Shown here in pieces: positions 32,648-40,149 of a stretch of 48,331 bases of DNA (its first letter is position 1; every line of letters starts with the position of its first letter). The stretch comes from Peptacetobacter sp900539645. Its GTDB lineage: Bacteria; Bacillota; Clostridia; Peptostreptococcales; Peptostreptococcaceae. The position numbers and the translations under genes are program-made. Where the stretch lies: the NCBI RefSeq assembly GCF_047807365.1, contig NZ_JBLOUI010000014.1:1-48331 (forward strand), given 5' to 3'. The notes under the pieces were generated by a model. The model saw only the letters and a program-made list of their open reading frames with translations, searched no databases and was not told where the DNA came from.

Positions 32648-33160
32648 ATGTTAATAAGAAATGTAAAAGAATCAGATTATGAAGAAATATACAGATTTGT
32701 AAAAACTGCCTTTGAAACAGCAAAAAATTCAACTGGAAATGAACGGGAATTTGTTTATGAAATAAGAAATAGAGATACATACGTTCCAGAATGTGAATTT
32801 ATAGCTGAAAAAGACGGTAAAATAATAGGACATGTAATACTTTCTAAGCTAGATGTTGAAACTGACGATGGTGGAGTTTTCCATGGCGTTAGAGTTGAAC
32901 AGATTGTCGTAGCCGAGGATGAGAGAGATAATAGACTTGGTGGAATGCTTATCTGCAATGCTTGTATGATGGCTGCAGAACTTGGTTATCCAGGAGCTTT
33001 TGTCGTTGGAGATCCTGAGTATTTTGGTAAATTTGGATTTATTGAAACTGCTGAGTATGATATAGAGAATGTATCTGGAATAGATGACAAACTTGTACTA
33101 GCTTGCCCTACTTGTACAGGGGGATTTAGAGGAGTAAAAGGAAAGGTAAATTTACACTAA
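32648..33160 (+). CDS. GNAT-family N-acetyltransferase
   Basis: 170 residues covering one GNAT domain (YhbS-like). MLIRNVKESDYEEIYRFVKTAF opens the fold, the strand FIAEKDGKIIGHVILSKL follows, and the acetyl-CoA loop is VVAEDERDNRLGGMLI. PGAFVVGDPEYFGKFGF is a YhbS-type signature. The acceptor substrate is unknown. AAAGGAATTATTTAAA precedes the ATG. It ends directly before element copy 5. Confidence 0.87.
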   Translation: MLIRNVKESDYEEIYRFVKTAFETAKNSTGNEREFVYEIRNRDTYVPECEFIAEKDGKIIGHVILSKLDVETDDGGVFHGVRVEQIVVAEDERDNRLGGMLICNACMMAAELGYPGAFVVGDPEYFGKFGFIETAEYDIENVSGIDDKLVLACPTCTGGFRGVKGKVNLH

Positions 33161-33385
33161 ATATAATATAATGGCTGTTGCAGATTTTGCAGCAGCCTTT
33201 TGACTTAATACAAGTATTCGCTCTCCAGGCTTCAGCGCCTCGCATTGTTAGAGTAACACATTTCAGAGTTGCGAGGCGCTTGCAGAATTGTCGATGCGAC
33301 CTACTTGTATTTAAGTCTTAAAAAGACCTGCTTGCAAAATTCTTGCTAACAGCCATTAATATTATATTAATTTTAAATTTTACTC
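33143..33385 (+). repeat. Dispersed hairpin element copy 5 with locus-specific inverted flanks
   Basis: The core is 33223-33293 (71 nt), sharing with copy 4 the CTCCAGGCTTCAGCGCCTCG opening, the GTAACACATTTCAGAGTTGC loop side and the GCAGAATTGTCG end. The near arm 33143-33222 holds the last codons of the GNAT gene and its terminator. The far arm 33294-33385, reversed, repeats GTAAAATTTA, TATAATATTAATGGCTGTT, GCA...TTTTGCA.GCAG, CTTTT, GACTTAAATACAAGTA in order. The arms do not resemble those of copies 2, 4 or 6. Confidence 0.9.
33173..33197 (+). terminator. Terminator of the GNAT gene
   Basis: GGCTGtTGCA / TGCAGCAGCC followed by TTTTGACTT. An inverted, mutated copy is in the far arm of element copy 5. 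Confidence 0.8.
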
Positions 33386-33433
33386 TTTTGAGAATGGCAG
33401 ATGAAAATAAAATATTTAAAACAATAATAAATT

Positions 33434-34210
33434 CTACCATCCTTTTTTTGTTTTAGTTTTTTTCTTTTTTTCTTTTGAGTTGTCCATATTTATGTTTGAT
33501 TTTGTTGTTATTAGTATAGATAGTAGTATCATTAAGGTGATTGATGTTATGTTTAGTCCTATGTTCCAATTTACACTTATGTCATAATTTCTATATCCTA
33601 TTAATCCTAATGTTGCAGTTATTGGATATATGTTTGCTAGAGCCATTTTTGATGATGCTAGTAATCCAGAATATCCATATACAAATGCTGCTATTGCACC
33701 GATTAAGTATCCTTTTTGCTTTCTCCAAGATAGTACTATTATCGGCATTGTTGCAATATAAAGGAATAAACTGTTTGCAGTTATGCTAAACAACGCTTCT
33801 ATAGCATATCTCATTGTAAATCCTGGAAAATTCATTATTTTCTCTCCTATTATTGTAAAAACAAAACAGCAGAATCCAAATAGAATTGAAACAACTCCAC
33901 ACACAATCAACTTACAAAATACAAGTTTCTTATATGAAATAGGAACAGTAAGTATATTTTTCATCGTATCATTGTCATATTCTCTATTCATGATATATCC
34001 TGAAATTAACGTAATACAAACTGGAAATATCAATGTCATATTATTTTTAATCACTTGCTCGTACAAATATCTAAAATCCCAAAATGATCCATCATTTGCA
34101 GTAGAAGTAAATATAGTAAGTACTACAGATAAAAGCATCATAAAAACTCCAGATAATAGTATGTGGTATCTTTTTAATTTTAAAAATTCTGTTTTTATTA
34201 TAGTAATCAT
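33434..34210 (-). CDS. ABC-2 permease, LanG/BcrB-like (second permease of exporter)
   Basis: About 258 residues with six hydrophobic segments and a lysine-rich C-terminus (KKKKTKTKKGW). The loop NREYDNDTMKNILTVPISYKKLVFCKL is typical of lantibiotic-immunity or bacitracin-type ABC-2 permeases. I set the start at the ATG at 34210, one base after the stop of the preceding permease, which indicates translational coupling. With the paralogue at 34212-35003 and the ATPase it forms a LanFEG-like exporter. No terminator is evident before the converging element copy 5. Confidence 0.83.
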   Translation of the reverse strand: MITIIKTEFLKLKRYHILLSGVFMMLLSVVLTIFTSTANDGSFWDFRYLYEQVIKNNMTLIFPVCITLISGYIMNREYDNDTMKNILTVPISYKKLVFCKLIVCGVVSILFGFCCFVFTIIGEKIMNFPGFTMRYAIEALFSITANSLFLYIATMPIIVLSWRKQKGYLIGAIAAFVYGYSGLLASSKMALANIYPITATLGLIGYRNYDISVNWNIGLNITSITLMILLSILITTKSNINMDNSKEKKKKTKTKKGW

Positions 34211-34211
34211 A

Positions 34212-35003
34212 TTATTCACTTCTCTTTCTGTATATGTAATCAATTAAGAATATTGAAATTATACCTATTGCTCCTAATATAGCAATTGTTTCTAAAGTAC
34301 TTGGTAATAAATTAAGCTTTTGAAACTCTGATAAGTCTAATACCACTCCTCTTTCAAGCAGCTCTTTTGACGACCAGAACATAGAAAGTGGAATTGGTAA
34401 AATCCATAATACAAACTTAGGTAAAACATCGTACATCGCTGTTATCAATGTATTCAAGCTAGTCCAAAATACACATAGTAAAATTGAAAATATGTATGTT
34501 TTACTAAAATATACGACGACAACTACTAAAGGTAAAATACCTATCCCCATAAGTATGCCCATTTCCGCAGAGATTAATAACTTATATCCAAAATCATTTA
34601 ATTCAAAAAAGATTAATCCGCAAATTCCTGATGCTATACATGATAGTAAACAGAATATAATCGAACAAATAAGCATTAAAATAATCTTGGAAATTACTAA
34701 TTGTGTTGATGTTATAGGTATTGCTTTTAGATTTTTAAAAGTGTCGTTATCTCTTTCTTCAAAGAAAATTATAGCTGCAAGTATTCCTAACATACAAGGA
34801 AGTAAAAACTGCATTCCGTACACTATAACCATATCAAACAAAGAATCAAATGCGTCCTTTTGGCTCAAATACTCTCCTGAAATAAACTGTCCCTTTACGA
34901 TAAAAGTGAGTGCTATTGGGAAAAGTAAAGAAAATATTACTCCAATAGGGATAAATTTTTTCCTCTTCAATTTTAAAAATTCACATTTAACTAGTTTAAG
35001 CAA
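34212..35003 (-). CDS. ABC-2 permease, LanE-like (first permease of exporter)
   Basis: About 263 residues with six hydrophobic segments and the loop FEERDNDTFKNLKAIPITSTQLVISKI, paralogous to that of the second permease. The TTG at 35003 has GGGGG 8 nt upstream and lies within the end of the ATPase gene; the in-frame GTG three codons earlier is part of that ribosome binding site. Likely clears membrane-active peptides such as lantibiotics, by family. Confidence 0.83.
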   Translation of the reverse strand: MLKLVKCEFLKLKRKKFIPIGVIFSLLFPIALTFIVKGQFISGEYLSQKDAFDSLFDMVIVYGMQFLLPCMLGILAAIIFFEERDNDTFKNLKAIPITSTQLVISKIILMLICSIIFCLLSCIASGICGLIFFELNDFGYKLLISAEMGILMGIGILPLVVVVVYFSKTYIFSILLCVFWTSLNTLITAMYDVLPKFVLWILPIPLSMFWSSKELLERGVVLDLSEFQKLNLLPSTLETIAILGAIGIISIFLIDYIYRKRSE

Positions 35004-35916
35004 TTCCAGCACCCCCAGTTATTCTCTTGAAATAATCTTCAAGTGTGTCTTCTTTCATCCGTATTTCTTCTACAGCAATCCCTTCCTTCACAAGCTCTCT
35101 AACCAACTCTGGAATAACTAAATCTAAATCATATATTTTTATTCCGTTCTTTTCAACAGAATAATTTTTAATATTAAAACATGCTTCTAAAACTTTAACC
35201 GCTTTTGAATCATTAGGTGTAACTAATTTGATGTATTTTTTATTTCTATTTTCTAGTTCTTCTAAGCTTTCCTCTTCCAATAAAACTCCATTATCTATAA
35301 TTCCAATATCATCCGCAATAAGCTCTATTTCAGATAAAATATGGCTAGAAATTAGAATTGTTTTGCCTTTTTCAGTACATAATTTTCTTATAAAAGTTCT
35401 AACTTCTGCTATTCCTATAGGATCAAGTCCGTTTATGGGTTCATCTAATATTAAAATCTCAGGATCATGCATAACAGCAAGCGCTATTGCAAGTCTTTGC
35501 TTCATACCCATAGAATATTGCGAGAATAACTTTTTATCATTGTACTTTAGTCCAACTAACTCTAGTGATTCTTTTATAGCATTTCTTTTAGGAATACCTC
35601 TAAGCTGAGCAAATATTTTTAAGTTTTCTGTACCAGTTAAGTTCGGATAAAATCCAGGAGATTCTATTAAGCAGCCTATTCTTGGTAGAATTTCCTTGTT
35701 GTATTTTTTCATACTTTTTCCAAATATTATTACTTCTCCAGCTGATGAATCTATCAGATTTAAAATCATCTTCATTGTTGTAGTCTTACCTGCTCCATTT
35801 CTACCTAAAAGTCCGTATATTCTTCCCTTTTTTATATGTAGGTTTAAATCAGAAACACTTCTTTTTCCATTGTATTCTTTAGTTAACCCTTTTGTTTCTA
35901 TTACATATTCACTCAT
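34996..35916 (-). CDS. ABC ATPase of a LanFEG/BcrA-type peptide exporter
   Basis: 306 residues. Walker A GRNGAGKTT, Q-loop region CLIESPGFYPNLTG, signature YSMGMKQRL, Walker B ILILDEPINGLD, then an H-loop SSHILSEIE. The ~90-residue C-terminal extension is typical of BcrA/LanF proteins. AGAGAGGCGATTATAT precedes the ATG. A pair of 11-bp direct repeats (35973-35994) immediately upstream suggests activation by the response regulator encoded at 36969-37673. Confidence 0.88.
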   Translation of the reverse strand: MSEYVIETKGLTKEYNGKRSVSDLNLHIKKGRIYGLLGRNGAGKTTTMKMILNLIDSSAGEVIIFGKSMKKYNKEILPRIGCLIESPGFYPNLTGTENLKIFAQLRGIPKRNAIKESLELVGLKYNDKKLFSQYSMGMKQRLAIALAVMHDPEILILDEPINGLDPIGIAEVRTFIRKLCTEKGKTILISSHILSEIELIADDIGIIDNGVLLEEESLEELENRNKKYIKLVTPNDSKAVKVLEACFNIKNYSVEKNGIKIYDLDLVIPELVRELVKEGIAVEEIRMKEDTLEDYFKRITGGAGIA

Positions 35917-35972
35917 ATATAATCGCCTCTCTTTCTTTAATTAAATTGTAATACTTAAACCTAACATATACA

Positions 35973-35994
35973 TTGCACCAACCTTGCATAAACC
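35973..35994 (-). promoter_or_regulatory. Response-regulator binding site upstream of the exporter ATPase
   Basis: On the minus strand two abutting 11-mers, GGTTTATGCAA and GGTTGGTGCAA (consensus GGTTNNTGCAA), begin right after the histidine kinase stop codon. Tandem direct repeats with one-helical-turn spacing are the usual site of OmpR/PhoB-type regulators. A related copy precedes the response regulator gene. Confidence 0.7.
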
Positions 35995-36966
35995 TTATAT
36001 TTCAAAGGTGATTTCAAATTCTGTTCCTTCTCCAACTTCGCTTTTTACGTTTATACAACCGTTCATTTTTTCTACAAGTTCTTTAGTAATATAAAGCCCT
36101 AATCCGCTTCCGACCTTGTTTCTAGCCTTGTCGCATTTGTAAAGTCTATCAAAAATATGCTCCAAGTCATCCGGCTCTATCCCTACTCCAAAATCTTTTA
36201 TAGTTATAAATATTTTTCTATTACTTTCTTTTATTGAAATTTGAATTTTTTTAGTCTTGCTGTGCTCAACTGCATTTTGGATTATATTATTTATAACCCT
36301 TGCATAAGCATTTTGATCTAAGTTGCATATTATCTCTTTTTCTTCTATTTCTATATCAAAATCTATATCCTTTTCTTCAAATATTACAATCCAGCTTTTT
36401 ATAATATTTCTACTAAGCTCAGTAATTTCAGTATCCTTTAAATCTAAGTAGAATTCATTGGAATTTAATTTAAACCAATCAAATACATTATCCAAATATT
36501 CTTTAAGAGAGTAAGATTTTTCTCTTACAATATCTATATAATTCTCTATAATTTTATTATTTTCTAAGGTATTATGATTTTCAATTACACTTTGTAAATC
36601 GTATTTGTAGTTTAATCCATACTTTAATAATTCTTTTTTTATTGCATCTGTATATCCAATTATAGATGTTAGAGGAGTTCTTATATCGTGAGAAAGGCTA
36701 GTCAATAGCTGATTATTCGCATTTTCCTTTTTTCTAAATTCTGTTAACTTTTCCTCGTATAAATATACAATCTCGTTTATTTTATATATTATTCCAGAAA
36801 AATTATCATTGTCTTTTGATAATATCTTCCTATTTCCATTGCCTTTTTTTATATCATCTAATACCTCAATAGATTCAGATATCTTTTTATTTATAGATAT
36901 TACCTTGCTGCACAAAACTATATTTAAAAGTAAAGAGATTGCCAGTAAGAAATATAAAACTTGCAT
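35995..36966 (-). CDS. Sensor histidine kinase of the exporter two-component system
   Basis: 323 residues with a single N-terminal membrane helix (about 3-23) and no extracytoplasmic sensor. Phospho-accepting H93 lies in SLSHDIRTPLTS. The ATPase domain has N-box NIIQNAVEHS, G1 DFGVGIEPDD and G2 GSGLGLYI. Between the two dimerisation helices there are about 25 extra residues (KYDLQSVIENHNTLENNKI) compared with the usual HisKA. Kinases lacking an outer domain next to LanFEG or Bce exporters generally sense through or near the membrane. It starts 2 nt after the response regulator gene. Confidence 0.87.
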   Translation of the reverse strand: MQVLYFLLAISLLLNIVLCSKVISINKKISESIEVLDDIKKGNGNRKILSKDNDNFSGIIYKINEIVYLYEEKLTEFRKKENANNQLLTSLSHDIRTPLTSIIGYTDAIKKELLKYGLNYKYDLQSVIENHNTLENNKIIENYIDIVREKSYSLKEYLDNVFDWFKLNSNEFYLDLKDTEITELSRNIIKSWIVIFEEKDIDFDIEIEEKEIICNLDQNAYARVINNIIQNAVEHSKTKKIQISIKESNRKIFITIKDFGVGIEPDDLEHIFDRLYKCDKARNKVGSGLGLYITKELVEKMNGCINVKSEVGEGTEFEITFEI

Positions 36967-36968
36967 AT

Positions 36969-37673
36969 TTATACCCCCTTATTAAATCTATATCCTATGC
37001 CCTTCACAGTTTGAATGTATTTAGGATTTGAAGAATCTTCTTCTATTTTCTTTCTTATCCTGCTTATTACGGACATTATATTATTGTCGTCAAATGCATA
37101 ACTTTCATTCCATACAGCTTCATATATCTGTTTTTTAGTGAGTATTCGCCCTTGATTAATTGCACAAAAGTATAAAATATCAAATTCCTTTGGCAACAAT
37201 TCAATCATCCCTTTATCAGTTTTTACAGAGTATTCATCAGGTAAAATTTCTAATCCTTCAAAATACAAACTTTCTCTATAATTTTCTGTGTTTTTGCTCT
37301 GTTTGTTATTCATATTGTATCTTCTAATCAATGAATCAACTCTAGCCAGAAATTCCTCTGTATTAAAAGGTTTTGTTATATAGTCATCTGCTCCAAGTCG
37401 AAGTCCTTTGACTTTGCTCGATGTGTCATCCTTTGCAGTTAGCATAAGTACAGGAATATCGCTGCTTTCCCTAACTATTTCAAGTGTTCTAAATCCGTCT
37501 AATCCCGGCATCATAACATCTAGAATCAGCATAATATATTCGTCTTTTTCAAGTTCGTTTATCGCTTCTATTCCGCTAAAGCATATTTTAGAATCTATGT
37601 TTTCACTTTTTAGTGTTATTTGTATTAGTTTGCATAATTCTTTATCGTCGTCTGCTATTAATATTTTTTTCAT
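36969..37673 (-). CDS. OmpR/PhoB-family response regulator of the exporter
   Basis: 234 residues. The receiver domain has D8-D10, phospho-acceptor D52 (LILDVMMPG), the threonine in LMLTAKDD and the lysine in DYITKPF. The C-terminal winged helix is of the OmpR type (LLPKEFDILYFCAINQGRILTKKQIYEAVW). AAGGTGGTATTATT precedes the ATG. GGTTAGTGCAA lies upstream (37727-37737) and matches the repeats before the exporter ATPase, so it probably controls itself and the exporter. Confidence 0.9.
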   Translation of the reverse strand: MKKILIADDDKELCKLIQITLKSENIDSKICFSGIEAINELEKDEYIMLILDVMMPGLDGFRTLEIVRESSDIPVLMLTAKDDTSSKVKGLRLGADDYITKPFNTEEFLARVDSLIRRYNMNNKQSKNTENYRESLYFEGLEILPDEYSVKTDKGMIELLPKEFDILYFCAINQGRILTKKQIYEAVWNESYAFDDNNIMSVISRIRKKIEEDSSNPKYIQTVKGIGYRFNKGV

Positions 37674-37715
37674 AATAATACCACCTTAATTTTTTCTATA
37701 TTTAATAATATGATA

Positions 37716-37737
37716 ACATAGTAATCTTGCACTAACC
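37716..37737 (-). promoter_or_regulatory. Probable autoregulatory site of the response regulator
   Basis: GGTTAGTGCAA (37737-37727, minus) fits the GGTTNNTGCAA consensus of 35973-35994. The next 11-mer, GATTACTATGT, is a weak second copy in the correct register. Confidence 0.55.
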
Positions 37738-37750
37738 TTATAAAATAAAA

Positions 37751-37784
37751 AAGCTAGTCAACTCTGTACAAAGTTAACTAGCTT
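37751..37784 (-). terminator. Terminator after the DUF2992 remnant and VanZ gene
   Basis: AAGCTAGTTAAC / GTTGACTAGCTT followed on the minus strand by TTTTATTTTATAAG. Confidence 0.8.
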
Positions 37785-37791
37785 CTTCAAA

Positions 37792-37941
37792 TTAATGACC
37801 TTTATGTTTTTCTTTCTTTTTCAATATGTGGATTTCTCTTTTTCTTTCTCTTTCAGCTTCTACTCTTTCCTTGCGAGCAATTTTCTTTTCCTTCTTAATC
37901 TGTTCATGCTGCAATTTAAGAGCTTGTTGAGCTTTTTTTAT
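37792..37941 (-). pseudogene. C-terminal remnant of a YjdF/DUF2992 protein
   Basis: A 49-residue open segment without a start begins one base after the VanZ stop codon and ends at a TAA. It reads KKAQQALKLQHEQIKKEKK, a run of charged residues, and finally LKKKEKHKGH. This closely follows the highly charged C-terminus of YjdF/DUF2992 proteins, which end KKKEKH(K/R)G(R/H). The N-terminal ~85-90 residues of that family are absent, apparently replaced by the VanZ gene. yjdF genes are usually controlled by an azaaromatic riboswitch; none is visible here. Most likely a gene relic, though translation by readthrough is not excluded. Confidence 0.7.
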
Positions 37942-37942
37942 C

Positions 37943-38452
37943 TTAATTTAAGAATATTAAAGCTCCTATCATAATCACTATCAGCACCACACACATGATA
38001 GAGAAAATATTTACAACCTTGTATGCCTTATCTCCAAGAACTTTTCTCCGCAGTTTGAAGATCAATATCCCTACAATCCCACCTAAAGTGTTATTTATCA
38101 AATCAGTTACATCACATGCACCAACTGCAAAAATATACTGTGTTATTTCATAGAACAAGCTTATTCCAAAAGGTACAGCTGCCATTTTTATAAATTTTAG
38201 GTTATCTGCAAGCATTGCTGTAAACACACCAATAGGAATAAATACTATTGCATTATTTATAATTTCACTAAATGAAATCCTTCCATTTACTATCGCTGAT
38301 TCCTTAAAAGGAATGAAATTTATACTTCTTTCTGCCACTAAGTTGCTCATAGAAAGCTCCATCTTAAACACGATAATCCATGTAAGTAGCAAGAAATATA
38401 CAATAAATAGAATAGACGTTACTCTTTTATGTCTTAATAATTTTTCGTCCAT
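37943..38452 (-). CDS. VanZ-family membrane protein (first of two)
   Basis: 169 residues with four or five hydrophobic segments. VanZ features include INFIPFKES, NAIVFIPIGVF and the ITQYIFAVGACDVTDLINNTLGGIVG region with the conserved acidic pair. VanZ gives low-level teicoplanin or lipoglycopeptide resistance in enterococci, while most homologues are uncharacterised. GGAGTTGATATT precedes the ATG. A near-consensus promoter inside nested inverted repeats lies at 38501-38569, so it is probably repressed. Confidence 0.85.
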   Translation of the reverse strand: MDEKLLRHKRVTSILFIVYFLLLTWIIVFKMELSMSNLVAERSINFIPFKESAIVNGRISFSEIINNAIVFIPIGVFTAMLADNLKFIKMAAVPFGISLFYEITQYIFAVGACDVTDLINNTLGGIVGILIFKLRRKVLGDKAYKVVNIFSIMCVVLIVIMIGALIFLN

Positions 38453-38500
38453 AATATCAACTCCATTTTTTAATATTCATATTTCAAAGTCTACATTTTA

Positions 38501-38560
38501 AAAGTGTACTAGCCGTATCATACACCTTTTTATAAGTGTATTATAAAACTAGTACACTTT
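38501..38560. promoter_or_regulatory. Nested inverted repeats over the VanZ promoter
   Basis: Outer arms AAAGTGTACTAG (38501-38512) and CTAGTACACTTT (38549-38560) are perfect; inner TACAC / GTGTA also pair. One outer arm lies in the promoter spacer, the other downstream of the start of transcription. The GTGTACTA half-site resembles the operators of the GntR/Ytr operon at 21531-21552. Confidence 0.65.
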
Positions 38561-38569
38561 ATGTGTCAA
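38540..38569 (-). promoter_or_regulatory. SigA-type promoter of the first VanZ gene
   Basis: TTGACA (38569-38564), 18-nt spacer, TATAAT (38545-38540) on the minus strand: both consensus hexamers. Confidence 0.75.
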
Positions 38570-38613
38570 TACAAAAATAGTTCGAAGTAGCATCATCACA
38601 TATCCATATAAAA

Positions 38614-38667
38614 AATAATTCAAAATAGCATATGAAAAAATCTTATCAAATGCCATTTTGAATTATT
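38614..38667 (-). terminator. Terminator of the ECF sigma / VanZ operon
   Basis: The long stem AATAATTCAAAATGGCA / TGCTATTTTGAATTATT (minus) is followed by TTTTTATATGG. Confidence 0.75.
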
Positions 38668-38736
38668 AAATAAATAAAAAGCAGTAGTTTCTAACTAAAG
38701 ATCCTATTATAGCATAAGAAACAATAGATAAAACAG

Positions 38737-39357
38737 TTAAATCAACAAACTCTGAGCACTGTAAAATACAGACTTGTACTGACTTCCCATTCTAAGTATA
38801 TTTCTAAAACTATTCTTATCTTCTTTATTCTTAAATATCTTCACAAATAAAAGATAATAAATTCCAAATCCAATCACAGTTCCAAGTGTATTCATCATTA
38901 AATCGTCTAAATCAGTTGCTCTAAAGTTAAACATCTGCGTAATTTCTATAAATAATGAGAATAAAAATCCTGCTTCTGCAGTTTTCTTAAAAGATTCAAA
39001 TTCCTTCCACATAATTGGAAGCATAAAACCAAAAGGTACAAACATTATTATATTCAACACATTTGTACTAACCCCATTAACAGCAAATGGTATAAAGTTG
39101 AAGTTTAAATAATTTATTCCAAATCCAAAATCTATTACAGACGGTATCCCAGCAGCTGAAACCATACCAGTTATTAAAAACGTGTACACAACGCAAGCAA
39201 GGAAATGGAGATTAGAATCTCCATTCCCTTCATAAACCTTGCCTGTAGAGTACAATTTCATATCATATATCTTCATTTTATATCGAGATAAAACGAATAA
39301 AACTATTGGTAATACTGGTATGTAGTGTAGTATCGCTTCTCTAAGCTCTGATAGCAT
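38737..39357 (-). CDS. VanZ-family membrane protein (second), last gene of the ECF operon
   Basis: 206 residues with five hydrophobic segments. VanZ features are NLHFLACVVYTFLITG, LNFNFIPFAVNG, NIIMFVPFGFMLP and the EITQMFNFRATDLDDLMMNTLGTVIG region. It is paralogous to 37943-38452. The ATG directly follows the TAA of the anti-sigma-like gene (no gap), so it is translationally coupled. This ties it to ECF-controlled envelope stress or antibiotic response, by context. Confidence 0.85.
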   Translation of the reverse strand: MLSELREAILHYIPVLPIVLFVLSRYKMKIYDMKLYSTGKVYEGNGDSNLHFLACVVYTFLITGMVSAAGIPSVIDFGFGINYLNFNFIPFAVNGVSTNVLNIIMFVPFGFMLPIMWKEFESFKKTAEAGFLFSLFIEITQMFNFRATDLDDLMMNTLGTVIGFGIYYLLFVKIFKNKEDKNSFRNILRMGSQYKSVFYSAQSLLI

Positions 39358-40149
39358 TTATATTAATTCCTCTGCCATGTCTATTAATGTCTGTTCTGGC
39401 ATTCCTTCATCAGATAATGAAGATATTGAATATCTAACACCGTCTTTTTCCCAAGCTACTGTAACTGACTTTTTATCTTCAATCTTATCGCTTCCGTAAG
39501 ATATAGTCATCTTACCTTCTTTTTCTAACTGTTTTTCTTCTGCTGTTTTTTCATGGTCTGCTGGAACAAATCTCATATTTAAACTTGAAACGAATAATTT
39601 TGTTCTATTAACGTCGACTGTTCTATATCCATCCTGTTCTTCTAAAGCTATTTCTGATGGCATTTTCTTATGAGCATCCACAAATACTTCTGGCTCTCCA
39701 GCTTTTTTATAAACTAGGTTCATAGCTTTAGTCTTATCTAATGCATCTCCATTTGATCCAGTTGTATTTAAATCTTCAATAACTGCTCCGTCAAATTTAT
39801 ATCCATTTGCAAATTCATCTACAAAAGCTCTTCTAACTCCTGTTTCTTTTTCCATCTGTTCTATTGTAGGTACTTCTTTGTATTTATACACATTTGATGA
39901 GCTTCCAAAATATCCAACTGCCTTTCCACCTGCATATACTCCTACAGTTGTTATCATTAACGCACAGGCTACTGATGCGACTTTTAACATTTTTCTATTT
40001 CTCTTCATAGTAACCACCTTTTCCTTTCTACTCTGTTCAAATTCTATCTGTGATTTTATTTTTTCGAACATATCATCTGAAGGCTGAACATCTTCAGACA
40101 TATCTACCATTGCTTTTCTTATCTTTAAATCTACATTATCCTTTTTCAT
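39358..40149 (-). CDS. Probable membrane-bound anti-sigma factor of the ECF sigma gene
   Basis: 263 residues. A charged cytoplasmic N-terminus (1-50, with KIRKAMVDMSEDVQPSDDMFEKIKSQ) is followed by one membrane helix (about 54-72) and an outer domain of about 190 residues without a recognised fold. This topology, and the 14-bp overlap with the upstream ECF sigma gene, are typical of anti-sigma factors. No zinc-binding HxxxCxxC motif is seen. The outer domain may sense an envelope signal. TTTGGAGGTGTGAACT precedes the ATG. Confidence 0.7.
   Translation of the reverse strand: MKKDNVDLKIRKAMVDMSEDVQPSDDMFEKIKSQIEFEQSRKEKVVTMKRNRKMLKVASVACALMITTVGVYAGGKAVGYFGSSSNVYKYKEVPTIEQMEKETGVRRAFVDEFANGYKFDGAVIEDLNTTGSNGDALDKTKAMNLVYKKAGEPEVFVDAHKKMPSEIALEEQDGYRTVDVNRTKLFVSSLNMRFVPADHEKTAEEKQLEKEGKMTISYGSDKIEDKKSVTVAWEKDGVRYSISSLSDEGMPEQTLIDMAEELI

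Noticed and set aside
29642..33293. Reading the recurring GCCTGGAG/GTAACACATTT units as CRISPR repeats
   Set aside because: Copies are kilobases apart with no spacer array and no cas genes.
34492..35121. Long plus-strand open frame opposite the LanE-like permease
   Set aside because: Antisense to a well-supported gene, no ribosome binding site and no recognisable domain.
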